Position numbers and translations under genes: made by a program. Below are positions 7,783 through 15,806 of a DNA stretch of 33,227 nucleotides, piece after piece. The stretch comes from CAZKMM01 sp964553915 (GTDB lineage Bacteria > RBG-13-61-14 > DRUE01), in contig CAZKMM010000011.1 in the NCBI GenBank assembly GCA_964553915.1, positions 1 to 33,227 of the forward strand, given 5' to 3'. The notes below the pieces were generated by a model. The model had not been told where the DNA came from, searched no databases, and saw only the letters and a list, made by a program, of their open reading frames with translations. Every line of letters begins with the position of its first letter. Position 1 is the first letter of the stretch.

Positions 7783-8836
7783 TCTCTCCTAAATCCAGAA
7801 AGGGATTATAAATGTATTCCAGGGAAAACTCCTCTTTAAATTTAAACTGCCAGTTAATTGCCCAGGCTGGGTCAAAAGCCCAGATTCCTTTGCTCTTTCC
7901 GGCTCCGGGAAGGGACTTTCCCCATCCCCAGAAGCAGTTTGCCGCGTCCGGGCGGTTGGCAAACCCGCTTAAATCTCCATCAAAGGCACGAGGAACCTGC
8001 TGGTCTTTAAAAGGACATCCTTCGGGATTAGGCTTGAGGGAAGGACGGGAGGGTGGAGGCTGATATACCAGAGGTTCAGCATCAAAAGTAGATAAATCAC
8101 AGCGCCTCTCCCAGATTCCCCCCGGAGCATCAAAGGGAATTAAATCATAGCCCACCTCCCGGTCATTGGGACCCTCTGGAGCCTCTGCCCTGCCCTTGAA
8201 CCGATAGATTACCCCTTTATGCCCTTTAAAATCTCCCCGATACTTATAAGCACTTTTCCAGCTATAAAGCCCGTAAGGACCGTGTCCGCCCCGCTGAATG
8301 TAAATCAAGGGATGCGAGCCCTCCAGATAGGCTTTTTCCACCCGCCAGACCTTTCTCGGCTTCAGCCCCTCTTTGCTGGAATAAATATTCCACCAGTTAT
8401 GTGCCCAGGTCTCAAAGAGCCGAAACCTGCCCATTGGATTATCCTCTACCTTCTGCACCACCACCATCATTCCCTCCATATCATTCTCATGGGTGGTGCC
8501 GGGAATAATCCGGCGAAGCGGATGGTCATAATCTACCGGATGAAAAAACCCGTAAATGATAAAATAATGAGTTTTGCTCTCCATCACCGTGTAGTAAAGA
8601 TATGCCGGATAGGGACGAAATTTTCCTTTTAAAAAATTGTCCAGATTGTTGTTGCCCACCCAGTCGCCATCGCCGTCAAAACGGGTAAGATAATCTCCCT
8701 CTGGCATAAACCAGGTATCCTGATAAATAATCGGAGACCAGTGTCCGGCAAGCTGATAATAAAATTCCCCCTTAGGCGATGCCCAGAGGCTTCCTGCCAG
8801 CCCGAAAAGAAATGCCCAGAGAAAAACCCTCTTCAT
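7775..8836 (-). CDS. Secreted protein of unknown function with acidic Ca-site-like loop
   Basis: A 353-residue exported protein; the signal peptide is about residues 1-19 (cleavage near SLWA/S). The mature part is rich in Trp, Tyr and Gly. It contains a DxDxDxxxN-like loop (D54, D56, D58, N62 in FDGDGDWVGNNN), which resembles an EF-hand/calcium loop, and a conserved-looking HENDMEG (116-122) followed by hydrophobic strand MMVVVQKV. The His-x-x-Asp-x-Glu arrangement recalls metal sites of NPP1/Vps62-like folds, but I cannot establish homology. The SD AGGAGG is ideally placed. It sits 11 bp downstream of marC and overlaps the glycosyltransferase, so it is part of that operon. No enzymatic function is assigned. 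Confidence 0.78.
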   Translation of the reverse strand: MKRVFLWAFLFGLAGSLWASPKGEFYYQLAGHWSPIIYQDTWFMPEGDYLTRFDGDGDWVGNNNLDNFLKGKFRPYPAYLYYTVMESKTHYFIIYGFFHPVDYDHPLRRIIPGTTHENDMEGMMVVVQKVEDNPMGRFRLFETWAHNWWNIYSSKEGLKPRKVWRVEKAYLEGSHPLIYIQRGGHGPYGLYSWKSAYKYRGDFKGHKGVIYRFKGRAEAPEGPNDREVGYDLIPFDAPGGIWERRCDLSTFDAEPLVYQPPPSRPSLKPNPEGCPFKDQQVPRAFDGDLSGFANRPDAANCFWGWGKSLPGAGKSKGIWAFDPAWAINWQFKFKEEFSLEYIYNPFLDLGENG

Positions 8837-8847
8837 CTCTTTTCCTC

Positions 8848-9474
8848 CTAAGTTTGGAAAAATGCTTTTATCCCGGAAAGAATATACTGCACCGCTAAAA
8901 TTACCAGAATCAAACCCATTATTCTGGTTAGAAAATTAAGCCCGGTTTGACCAATCCCGCGTAAAATTCGCTCCGCATACCAGAATAAAAGAGCGGTGAA
9001 AGTCAGAACCAAAAACACCGCACCCAGAATCACCATTTTCCCTTCCAGCCCGGGATAACGGTCTGTTAAAACTACCACCGTGGTAATGGCACCGGGACCT
9101 GCGAGCATGGGCACTGCCAGAGGAACCAGGGAAACCTCCTCTCGTTCCGAGCATTCCGCAATCTCCGAGTCCAGGCTCCTCATCCCGAGCGGACGGGCAA
9201 AAAGCATTGGCAGACCCGCCAGAAAAATAATCACTCCCCCTCCTACCTGAAAAGCTGGAACCGAAATTCCAAAATAATTCAAAATCCATCTTCCCAGAAA
9301 AAGAAAGAGCAAAAGGACCAAAAAGGCATAAAAACAGGATTTAATTGCCACCTGTTTTTTCCGGGAAATATCCATTCTCTCAGTCAAAGCCAGAAATACC
9401 GGGATATTTCCAAATGGGTCAATAATGGCAAAAAGAGCAATAAAAATCGTGAGAACCTGTTCCTTGCCAATCAT
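8848..9474 (-). CDS. marC: MarC/UPF0056 family inner-membrane protein
   Basis: A 208-residue protein with about six transmembrane helices. Family motifs are IDPFGNIPVF in the first helix region (about 18-27), FQVGGGVIIFLAGLPML (about 75-91) and PLAVPMLAGPGAIT (about 117-130). Molecular function is still unknown for this family; the early link to antibiotic resistance was withdrawn. It is the first gene of the marC-epmA operon. A good promoter (TATAAT at 9499-9504 on the minus strand) lies upstream, and AGGGAA is close to the ATG. Confidence 0.9.
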   Translation of the reverse strand: MIGKEQVLTIFIALFAIIDPFGNIPVFLALTERMDISRKKQVAIKSCFYAFLVLLLFLFLGRWILNYFGISVPAFQVGGGVIIFLAGLPMLFARPLGMRSLDSEIAECSEREEVSLVPLAVPMLAGPGAITTVVVLTDRYPGLEGKMVILGAVFLVLTFTALLFWYAERILRGIGQTGLNFLTRIMGLILVILAVQYILSGIKAFFQT

Positions 9475-9498
9475 TTCCCTGCTTAAAGAATTCAGGCT

Positions 9499-9526
9499 AT
9501 TATATCCCAGTTTTCCCTAGAGCCAA
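9499..9526 (-). promoter_or_regulatory. Promoter of the marC operon
   Basis: Reading the minus strand, TTGGCT (9526-9521) and a perfect TATAAT (9504-9499) are separated by 16 bp, about 25 bp upstream of the marC ATG. The -10 box is full consensus; the -35 box is a partial match. Confidence 0.6.
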
Positions 9527-9565
9527 AGAAAAACTTAACTGCTTAATCCTCAAAGCCTATCTGGC

Positions 9566-9587
9566 AAAAGCCATCGGGCTTTTTTTT
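9566..9587 (+). terminator. Hairpin with T-run in the divergent intergenic region
   Basis: AAAAGCC (9566-9572) and GGCTTTT (9577-9583) form a 7-bp stem with loop ATCG, followed by more T residues to 9587. It has the form of an intrinsic terminator on the plus strand, but no plus-strand gene lies upstream of it; marC is on the other strand. It may guard the ferredoxin gene against antisense read-through or end a small RNA. Confidence 0.5.
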
Positions 9588-9621
9588 CTCATAATTTCTG
9601 CTATACTTTTTAGGCTGAAAA

Positions 9622-9834
9622 TTGAAGGCAAAGGGAAAAATAAAAATTCGTGCGGAATACTGCAAATCCTGTGGATACTGCATTGAGCACTGCCCAAAGA
9701 AAGTTATCGGGCTGGATTCGGTCTATAACCCTTCCGGGTATTATCCAGCAAAGTTTTTAGGAGGGGATTGCACCGGTTGTGCCATCTGCGCCCTGGTTTG
9801 TCCGGAAGCCTGTATTGAGGTCTGGCGTGAGTAG
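9622..9834 (+). CDS. 2x[4Fe-4S] ferredoxin, delta subunit of 2-oxoacid oxidoreductase
   Basis: A 70-residue ferredoxin with two CxxCxxCxxxCP clusters (CKSCGYCIEHCP and CTGCAICALVCP), the electron-carrying delta subunit of four-subunit 2-oxoacid:ferredoxin oxidoreductases (KorD/VorD/PorD type). No ATG is available before the first cluster; TTG at 9622 with an AGG about 7 bp upstream is the best start. A possible -10 box TATACT lies at 9602-9607 without a convincing -35 box. The gene overlaps the next one: the GTG start of the alpha subunit (9827) lies inside its last codons. The order delta-alpha-beta-gamma is classic for this enzyme class. Confidence 0.9.
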   Translation: MKAKGKIKIRAEYCKSCGYCIEHCPKKVIGLDSVYNPSGYYPAKFLGGDCTGCAICALVCPEACIEVWRE

Positions 9835-10906
9835 GAAAGAAAAAGTTCTGATGAGCGGGAATCATGCCCTGGCAGAGGCAGCGATTCGTGCCGGGTGCCG
9901 GTTTTATTTCGGCTACCCCATCACCCCGCAGAATGAGGTAGCAGAATATATGGCAGAGCATATGCCCAAAGCCGGGGGAGTGTTTATTCAGGCGGAGAGC
10001 GAGATTGCTTCTATCAATATGGTTTTAGGAGCCGCGGTGACCGGAGCCCGGGCAATGACCAGCTCCTCCAGTCCGGGCATCAGCTTAAAGCAGGAGGGAA
10101 TCAGCTTTCTTGCCGGGCAGGAGCTTCCTGCGGTGATTGTTAATATGGTTCGGGGCGGACCCGGGCTGGGAAATATTGCTGGCTGTCAGGGAGATTATTT
10201 TCAGGCAACCCGGGGTGGAGGACACGGAGATTACCGCACCATTGTTCTGGCTCCCAGCTCGGTGCAGGAGCTGGTTGACCTGATGGTGCTGGCTTTTGAC
10301 CTGGCAGATAAATACCGAAATCCGGTGGTAGTTCTAGGAGATGGAATGACCGGTCAGATGCGGGAGCCGGTGGTACTACCGGAACCGGTAAGCGAACTTC
10401 CAGAAAAGGAATGGGCACTCAGAGGAGCCAAGGGAAGAAAGAGTCGGTTCAGCCGGTCTCTGATTTTAGATGTTCGGGCAATGGAGGAGCATAACTGGAA
10501 GCTCCAGAGAAAGTATCAGGAAATAGAAAGGAACGAACTCAGATATGAGGAATTTATGCTTGAGGATGCTCAGCTAGTGGTTGTGGCTTTTGGCAGTTCC
10601 GCTCGGATTGCCAAAGGAGCAATTAAGCGGGCACGAAGAGAAGGGTTAAAAGTGGGCTTATTCCGTCCCATAACTCTCTGGCCCTTCCCTTCTTTAAGGC
10701 TTCGGGAACTGGCAGAGCAGGTTAAGGAATTTTTGGTCTTTGAGCTGAACGCCGGGCAGATGGTAGAAGATGTCCGGCTGGCACTGGGAGATAAGGCAGA
10801 GGTATTCTTCTACGGCAGACCCGGGGGAGTAATTCCCACTCCACTGGAAGTTGCCAAAACCATTACCAACCGATACTATCAACGGATTAAAGGGAAAAAG
10901 AAATGA
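9827..10906 (+). CDS. vorB: 2-oxoacid:ferredoxin oxidoreductase alpha subunit, VorB type
   Basis: A 359-residue alpha subunit. The GTG at 9827 is chosen because GAGG lies 6 bp upstream and the N-terminus (KEKVLMSGNHALAEAAI) matches family starts; the frame is open further upstream but overlaps the ferredoxin gene. Signature segments are YFGYPITPQNE, IQAESEIASINMVLGA, MTSSSSPGISLKQEGIS and DYFQATRGGGHGDYR. The last two are, as I know the families, closer to 2-oxoisovalerate (VOR) enzymes than to 2-oxoglutarate (KOR) enzymes. With the TPP-binding beta subunit it would convert branched-chain 2-oxoacids plus CoA to acyl-CoA, reducing ferredoxin, or run in reverse. Substrate is inferred, not shown. 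The stop overlaps the beta start (ATGA). Confidence 0.88.
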   Translation: MSRKEKVLMSGNHALAEAAIRAGCRFYFGYPITPQNEVAEYMAEHMPKAGGVFIQAESEIASINMVLGAAVTGARAMTSSSSPGISLKQEGISFLAGQELPAVIVNMVRGGPGLGNIAGCQGDYFQATRGGGHGDYRTIVLAPSSVQELVDLMVLAFDLADKYRNPVVVLGDGMTGQMREPVVLPEPVSELPEKEWALRGAKGRKSRFSRSLILDVRAMEEHNWKLQRKYQEIERNELRYEEFMLEDAQLVVVAFGSSARIAKGAIKRARREGLKVGLFRPITLWPFPSLRLRELAEQVKEFLVFELNAGQMVEDVRLALGDKAEVFFYGRPGGVIPTPLEVAKTITNRYYQRIKGKKK

Positions 10907-11682
10907 AAAAGGTTTATTCCCGACCAAAATATTTAAAGGAAAAAAAGTTTCATTATTGCCCGGGATGTGGACATTCCATTGTTCACAAGCTTTTGATGGA
11001 GCTGGTTGAGGAGCTGGAGATTGGGGACCGAACCATTGGCGTGGCACCAGCAGGTTGTGCGGTTTTGGCTTATGATTATATGGATGTGGATATGGTGGAG
11101 GCAGCTCATGGAAGGGGACCGGCAGTCGCCACCGGAATTAAGCGTTCCCTGCCTGAGGCAGTGGTTTTCAGCTATCAGGGAGATGGAGACCTGGCCGCGA
11201 TTGGCACCGCGGAGAGTATTCACGCTGCCAGCCGGGGCGAAAAAATTTTAATTATTTTTATCAACAATGGAATTTATGGAATGACCGGGGGGCAGATGGC
11301 TCCTACCACTATAGAAGGAATGAAAGCCACTACGGCTCCTTTGGGGAGAAGCCCGGAACGAGAGGGATATCATCTGGATTTAACCTATCTTCTCTCAGAA
11401 ATTCCCGGCACGGTTTATGCGGAGCGGGTCACGGTCAACAGCCCGAAAGCAATTCGCCGGGCAAAAAAAGCCCTGGAAATCGCGCTCCGCTGTCAGCTGG
11501 ATAATGAGCCGGGGCTGGCAATTATTGAAGTTTTGAGTATGTGCCCGACCAACTGGAAAATGAACCCGCTGGATGCCTGCAAATGGATTGATGAGGTGAT
11601 GAGCAAAAAATTTCCCCTTGGGGTGCTCTGCGACCGAAGAAAGAAAATCAAAAAAAGAGCGGTGGCAGGAAATGTTGATTAA
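10903..11682 (+). CDS. 2-oxoacid:ferredoxin oxidoreductase beta subunit (TPP-binding)
   Basis: A 259-residue thiamine-diphosphate-binding subunit. YCPGCGHSIVHKLL (about 18-31) holds the CxxC that in this family helps bind an iron-sulfur cluster. GDGDLAAIGTAESIHAASRG and the following IIFINNGIYGMTGGQ form the TPP/Mg binding motif (GDG...NN). The SD AAAGGG precedes the ATG, which overlaps the alpha stop. The C-terminal tail is basic (RRKKIKKR) and the last codons overlap the gamma start by 11 bases. The length is typical for KorB/VorA-like beta subunits (250-300). Confidence 0.9.
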   Translation: MKKVYSRPKYLKEKKFHYCPGCGHSIVHKLLMELVEELEIGDRTIGVAPAGCAVLAYDYMDVDMVEAAHGRGPAVATGIKRSLPEAVVFSYQGDGDLAAIGTAESIHAASRGEKILIIFINNGIYGMTGGQMAPTTIEGMKATTAPLGRSPEREGYHLDLTYLLSEIPGTVYAERVTVNSPKAIRRAKKALEIALRCQLDNEPGLAIIEVLSMCPTNWKMNPLDACKWIDEVMSKKFPLGVLCDRRKKIKKRAVAGNVD

Positions 11683-12214
11683 GACATTTCTTGCTGGGTT
11701 CGGGGGGCAGGGAGTGCTCTCAATGGGCTATCTGCTCGCCTATTCCGGAATGTTGGAAGGAAAAGAGGTTACTTATTTCCCGGCTTATGGTGCTGAGGTT
11801 CGGGGTGGAACCGCTCATTGCACCGTAGCAATTGCGGATGAGGAGATAGCTTCTCCGGTGGCAAGTGAACCTGAATATGTGGTGGCTATGAACCAGCCCA
11901 GCGCCAAGAAATTCCAGAATTTTATCTGCTCGGGCGGGACAATGTTCATCAATACTTCTCTGGTCTCCGAGCTACCCCAGAGAGGGGATATTGAAATTGT
12001 AGAGATTCCTGCCAACCATTTAGCAGAGGAAATAAAAAATCCCCGAGGAGCAAATCTGGTGATGCTCGGGGCTTTTGTCAAATACACCCAGCTGGTAAAA
12101 TTTAAGTCAGTAGAAAAAGCGGTTCAGGAGGCGTTTAGCGCCAAGAAGAAATATTTATCTGCCAATCTTAATGCTTTAAGAACTGGCTATGAGTATCTTA
12201 AAGAAAGGGGTTAA
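11672..12214 (+). CDS. 2-oxoacid:ferredoxin oxidoreductase gamma subunit
   Basis: A 180-residue gamma subunit. It begins MLIKTFLAGFGGQGVLSMGYLL, with the glycine-rich family motif GFGGQG; YFPAYGAEVRGGTAHCTV is the second conserved block. I place the start at 11672 because the family begins a few residues before GFGGQG and GGTGG lies 6 bp upstream; the in-frame extension to 11618 lies wholly inside the beta gene and looks unrelated. It completes the four-subunit complex and is followed 3 bp later by the ACT gene. Confidence 0.9.
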   Translation: MLIKTFLAGFGGQGVLSMGYLLAYSGMLEGKEVTYFPAYGAEVRGGTAHCTVAIADEEIASPVASEPEYVVAMNQPSAKKFQNFICSGGTMFINTSLVSELPQRGDIEIVEIPANHLAEEIKNPRGANLVMLGAFVKYTQLVKFKSVEKAVQEAFSAKKKYLSANLNALRTGYEYLKERG

Positions 12215-12217
12215 GGA

Positions 12218-12646
12218 ATGATTTTGGAGCAAATTTCTGTGGAGCTCCCCAATCAGCCCGGAGAGATGAGCAAAGTCAGCGACCTTTTGGGCGAGGAGGG
12301 AATCAATATTCGGGCAATCTGTGCTTCTCCGGAAAATGCCCAGAGCGTTGTCCGGTTCGTGGTTGACCATCCGCAAAAAGCCCTGGAGGTTTTAAAAAAC
12401 AATGGCTACAAAACCTGGAGCGAGCCGGTTCTGGCAGTGGTCACTCCGGACCATCCTGGCGGATTGAACGCGGTGCTCAAGCCTTTAAAAGAGGCTCAAA
12501 TTAATGTAAATTATCTTTATCCTTTAATTGGCAGGTTTCGGGAAGATGCGGTGGTGATTTTAGGGGTAGATGATACCGAAAAGGCAATAGAGGTTCTGAG
12601 AAAGAATTATATTCAGATTCTGGAAAAGGAGCTTCTTTCTATTTAG
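12218..12646 (+). CDS. Tandem ACT-domain amino-acid-binding protein
   Basis: A 142-residue protein made of two ACT domains: residues 1-68 (QISVELPNQPGEMSKVSDLLGEEGINI) and about 70-140 (VLAVVTPDHPGGLNAVLKPLKEAQINVNYLY). The pattern strand-NxPGxL-helix repeats twice. Stand-alone double-ACT proteins are often encoded beside 2-oxoacid or indolepyruvate oxidoreductases and phenylacetate-CoA ligases, where they are thought to sense amino acids. Here it lies 3 bp after the gamma gene, with GGGG 7 bp before the ATG. Sensing of valine, leucine or isoleucine is a reasonable inference with a VOR-type enzyme. Confidence 0.88.
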   Translation: MILEQISVELPNQPGEMSKVSDLLGEEGINIRAICASPENAQSVVRFVVDHPQKALEVLKNNGYKTWSEPVLAVVTPDHPGGLNAVLKPLKEAQINVNYLYPLIGRFREDAVVILGVDDTEKAIEVLRKNYIQILEKELLSI

Positions 12647-12650
12647 GAAG

Positions 12651-13118
12651 ATGAAGAGAGGAAAAGCGGTTTATATCCTTGCAGGATTTTATCTGTTGAT
12701 TTTCTTTTTCTGGCTTTCCGCACTAATTTTTGCGGAGCTGAACTTTTATCCTCTGGCTCTTTACAAGATGATTGGTGCTGGCTATGCCCGGAACCCAAAA
12801 TTTCAAGTTATTGTCTGGCTTCATTTGATTTTAGTCTGGCTGTGTGCTTATGGAATTCTGCGGGGAAGAAGCTATGGAAGGAATCTTTCTCTTACTTTGA
12901 GCCTGATGCTAATTATTCGTAGCTTCCTTAAAACACTTTATGCTTTTACTGCCACTCAACCAGCAATGCTTTCTCCAGTGCCTCGTACCCGGGTATATCT
13001 AAATCTAATTTTTCTTGGTATTGCCAGCTTGATTTTATATCTGAGCTTACTTCCTTCAGTAGGAAGACACTGCCGGGTTTATCCAAAAAAATCAACTGCG
13101 GAACCTGACCAGATTTAA
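12651..13118 (+). CDS. Small membrane protein of unknown function
   Basis: A 155-residue protein with about four hydrophobic helices (about 8-30, 51-72, 78-98, 113-133) and a hydrophilic C-terminus. The SD AGGAAG is very close to the ATG. It follows the ACT gene by 4 bp, so it is the last gene of the oxidoreductase operon. The topology fits small uncharacterised four-helix membrane proteins; no motif suggests a function. Its last 27 bp overlap the 3' end of the convergent aconitase gene, and no terminator is visible. Confidence 0.7.
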   Translation: MKRGKAVYILAGFYLLIFFFWLSALIFAELNFYPLALYKMIGAGYARNPKFQVIVWLHLILVWLCAYGILRGRSYGRNLSLTLSLMLIIRSFLKTLYAFTATQPAMLSPVPRTRVYLNLIFLGIASLILYLSLLPSVGRHCRVYPKKSTAEPDQI

Positions 13119-15008
13119 AAGCCCGCCCTCAGCTAAAATTTTCCTCTCCCGCTCACTGAGAACCAATCGGGCAGTAAATTTTTCGCCTCTTTCATCAAGC
13201 AGGCTCAGGCTCTGAGTTCCCTGCACTTCCTTTTTTAAATTTAAAAGCCTGAGCTTTTTCCCCGGCAAAAGCTTCTTGTAAAAAGACTCATCAATTAGCC
13301 CGGGAATAATTCCAAAGTTAATCAGGTTTGCCCGATGAATCCGGGCAAAGCTTCTGGCTAAAACCAGCCTCACTCCTAAATAACGAGGAGCCAGCGCCGC
13401 GTGCTCCCGACTGCTTCCCTGTCCGTAATTTTCTCCAGCAACAATCACCCCCATTTTCCCCTTTGCCCGAGAAACAAAATCCGGGTCAATTCTAGAAAAA
13501 ACATATTTGCTGATTTCCGGGAGATTGCTCCGAAGAGGGAGAATTTTGCTTCCTCCGGGAAGAATATCATCGGTGCTGATATTGTCTCCCAGCTTGATTA
13601 AAACCTCCAGCTCTGCCTGCTCGGGAAGGGAATCAAAATCCGGCAAGGATTTTATATTTGGTCCCTTTCGCAATTCTATTTTCTCACCTTCTTTTCCTGG
13701 CGGAATAATCATAGAATCATCTATCCAGAATTTTTCTGGCTCAGAGATTTTCGGGTATTCTCCCAGAGTTCTCGGGTCAGTTAACTTACCGGTCAGGGCA
13801 CTGGCAACCGCGGTCTCCGGGCTGGCTAAAAATACCCGGTCATCTCTGGTTCCGCTTCTGCCAGGAAAATTCCGGTTATAGGTGCGAAGCGAATTAATCC
13901 CGGTAGCGGGCGCAGAGCCCATCCCAATACAGCCATCACACGAGGGCTCAAAAATTCTTGCTCCTGCCTCAATCAGGCTGGTAAGCCTGCCTTCATCTGC
14001 CAGCATTTTTAAAACCTGGCGGGAGCCAGGATTGATGTTCAGGCTCACAGAAGGAGAAATTCTTTTTCCCCGCAAAACCTCAGCCACAACCGCTAAATCC
14101 CGATAAGAACTGTTGGTGCAGGAACCAATGTTAACCTGTGCCACCTCAACCTCGCCTGCCTCCCTTACCACCACCACCCGATCCGGACTGCCCGGAAGTG
14201 CCACCATTGGCTCCAGCCGGGAAAGGTCAAGCTCTATAATCTGTTCATATTCCGCGTCTGACTCTGGAGAAAGAGCCTGAAACACCTCCTTCCTGCCCTG
14301 CTTTTGCAAAAATGAGCGAGTGATTTCATCAGAAGGGAAAATGGAACTGGTTGCCCCGGTCTCAGTGCCCATATTACAAATCGTGGCACGCTGGGGAACC
14401 GAGAGCGTCTCCACCCCGGGACCAAAATATTCCAGCACCTTCCCCACCCCGCCTTTGACTGAAAGCCGGCGGAGAATCTCCAGAATCACATCTTTAGCAC
14501 TTACCCACTCAGGTAGTCTGCCGGTAAGATAAACCCCGAGCACCGAAGGGCAGGGAAGATAAAAAGCCTCTCCTGCCATTGCCACCGCCACATCCAGCCC
14601 CCCGGCACCAATTGCCAGCATCCCGGCTCCACCCCCTGTAGGGGTATGACTATCTGAACCAAGTAGAGTTTTACCCGGAGCAGAAAATCTTTCCAGATGA
14701 ACCTGATGGCAGATGCCATTACCCGGGCGGGAAAAATAAAGCCCGAATTTCTCCGCACAGCTCTGAAGAAAAAGATGGTCGTCCATATTTTCAAAGCCGA
14801 GCTGGAGGGTATTGTGGTCTATGTAAATTACGCTCAGCTCGGTCTCTACCCGCTCCTTTCCCATTGCTTCAAATTCCAGACAAGCCATTGTGCCCGTGGC
14901 ATCCTGAAGCAGGGTCTGGTCAATTTTGATGCCAATTTCTTCTCCGGGCTTCAACTTCCCCACCAGCAGATGCGAGCTTAAAATTTTTTCCAGCATCGTC
15001 CCTTTCAC
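13092..15008 (-). CDS. acn: Aconitate hydratase, short putative (Aquifex-like) type
   Basis: A 638-residue aconitase. GSDSHTPTGGGAGMLAIGAGGLD (about 117-139) is the family signature. Fe-S ligands are C297 (GSCTNSS) and C357/C360 (EPSCDGCIGMG), and the swivel domain carries GDNISTDDILPGG and GQGSSREHAALAPRYLG. It converts citrate to isocitrate through cis-aconitate. The protein is shorter than AcnA (about 890) and AcnB, and matches the compact aconitases of Aquifex and many anaerobes. It starts with GTG at 15008, preceded by GGGAGG at 7 bp. It is the last gene of the long minus-strand operon, 27 bp after the ThiF-like gene. No other TCA-cycle gene is in the window. Confidence 0.92.
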   Translation of the reverse strand: MKGTMLEKILSSHLLVGKLKPGEEIGIKIDQTLLQDATGTMACLEFEAMGKERVETELSVIYIDHNTLQLGFENMDDHLFLQSCAEKFGLYFSRPGNGICHQVHLERFSAPGKTLLGSDSHTPTGGGAGMLAIGAGGLDVAVAMAGEAFYLPCPSVLGVYLTGRLPEWVSAKDVILEILRRLSVKGGVGKVLEYFGPGVETLSVPQRATICNMGTETGATSSIFPSDEITRSFLQKQGRKEVFQALSPESDAEYEQIIELDLSRLEPMVALPGSPDRVVVVREAGEVEVAQVNIGSCTNSSYRDLAVVAEVLRGKRISPSVSLNINPGSRQVLKMLADEGRLTSLIEAGARIFEPSCDGCIGMGSAPATGINSLRTYNRNFPGRSGTRDDRVFLASPETAVASALTGKLTDPRTLGEYPKISEPEKFWIDDSMIIPPGKEGEKIELRKGPNIKSLPDFDSLPEQAELEVLIKLGDNISTDDILPGGSKILPLRSNLPEISKYVFSRIDPDFVSRAKGKMGVIVAGENYGQGSSREHAALAPRYLGVRLVLARSFARIHRANLINFGIIPGLIDESFYKKLLPGKKLRLLNLKKEVQGTQSLSLLDERGEKFTARLVLSERERKILAEGGLLNLVRFRS

Positions 15009-15035
15009 TGCTTTCCCTCCCAGAAAATTTATTGC

Positions 15036-15806
15036 TCAATTCCCAGATAAAAATTCAAAAACCCCCTGCTGACAGCAAAGGCAGTTAGGATTACGCTTGA
15101 TTTTCTGCTGGGTGAAATTTAATTCCCAGAGGTCAAATTGTAATAAAACCGAGTCCGGCTTTTTCACCTCAAGAAAAATCTTGATTGCTTCTATCACCTC
15201 CAGAGCAGAGAGCAAAAGCGGAGCCGGGTTCAAAACCCCGAGCTGAGCTGTTCCTGGAGTTTTTAAAGACTGCTGAGGAGCAGGAAACAAACAGCGCAGG
15301 CACGCGGTTTTTCCGGGAAAAATGCTCATCATCATCCCGCTCGCTCCCACCACTCCTCCAAAAATATAAGGGATTTTATTTTTAACCGCAAAATCATTAA
15401 GCAGGTATCTGGTTTCCAGATTATCCAGTCCGTCCATAATCAAATCCACTCCCCGGGCTATCTGCTCAATGTTTTTAGCGGTGAGTCTTTCCGGCACCGG
15501 GGTAATCTTCACCTGCGAGTTCATTTGAGAGAGCTTTTCCGAGGCAATTATGGATTTGGCTAAATCCCTTTTCAGGTCAGGCTCGTCATAAAGAAACTGG
15601 CGGTGAAGGTTGGAAAGCTCCAGCCGGTCGCCATCAACAATAATCAACTCTTTGATTCCGGTTCTAACCAGACTGATTGCAATCCCGCTTCCCAGAGCAC
15701 CGCATCCGGCTAAAAGCACCTTTTTACTGAGAAGTTTTCTCTGCCCCTCTTCCCCAAAAGGCGGGAAGATAATCTGGCGTTGGTATCGTTCCCAGAGCTG
15801 GCTCAT
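15036..15806 (-). CDS. ThiF/MoeB/HesA-family E1-like adenylyltransferase
   Basis: A 256-residue E1-like enzyme. It has the nucleotide-binding loop GCGALGS (34-40), VDGDRLELSNLHRQ (57-70, with the acidic and Asn/Arg residues that contact ATP), DGLDNLETRYLLND (125-138) and zinc ligands CLRC (C169, C172) plus a C-terminal NCLCC. Such enzymes adenylate the C-terminal Gly-Gly of ThiS, MoaD or other ubiquitin-like sulfur carriers. There is no rhodanese domain, and no carrier gene is nearby. It overlaps the PP-loop sulfurtransferase gene by one base (TGATG), so both probably act in one sulfur-transfer pathway. ThiF, MoeB and HesA roles cannot be separated from the sequence. Confidence 0.88.
   Translation of the reverse strand: MSQLWERYQRQIIFPPFGEEGQRKLLSKKVLLAGCGALGSGIAISLVRTGIKELIIVDGDRLELSNLHRQFLYDEPDLKRDLAKSIIASEKLSQMNSQVKITPVPERLTAKNIEQIARGVDLIMDGLDNLETRYLLNDFAVKNKIPYIFGGVVGASGMMMSIFPGKTACLRCLFPAPQQSLKTPGTAQLGVLNPAPLLLSALEVIEAIKIFLEVKKPDSVLLQFDLWELNFTQQKIKRNPNCLCCQQGVFEFLSGN

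Noticed and set aside
9779..9826. Longer vorB start overlapping the ferredoxin gene
   Set aside because: The extension is an out-of-frame reading of the ferredoxin's second cluster and has no family similarity; GTG at 9827 has a proper SD.
11618..11671. Longer gamma-subunit start
   Set aside because: The added 18 residues read the 3' end of the beta gene and do not match the family N-terminus.
882..15008. PrpD-like protein and aconitase as parts of a methylcitrate cycle
   Set aside because: No prpB, prpC or prpE is present, the genes are 10 kb apart in separate operons, and the aconitase matches the ordinary short aconitase type.
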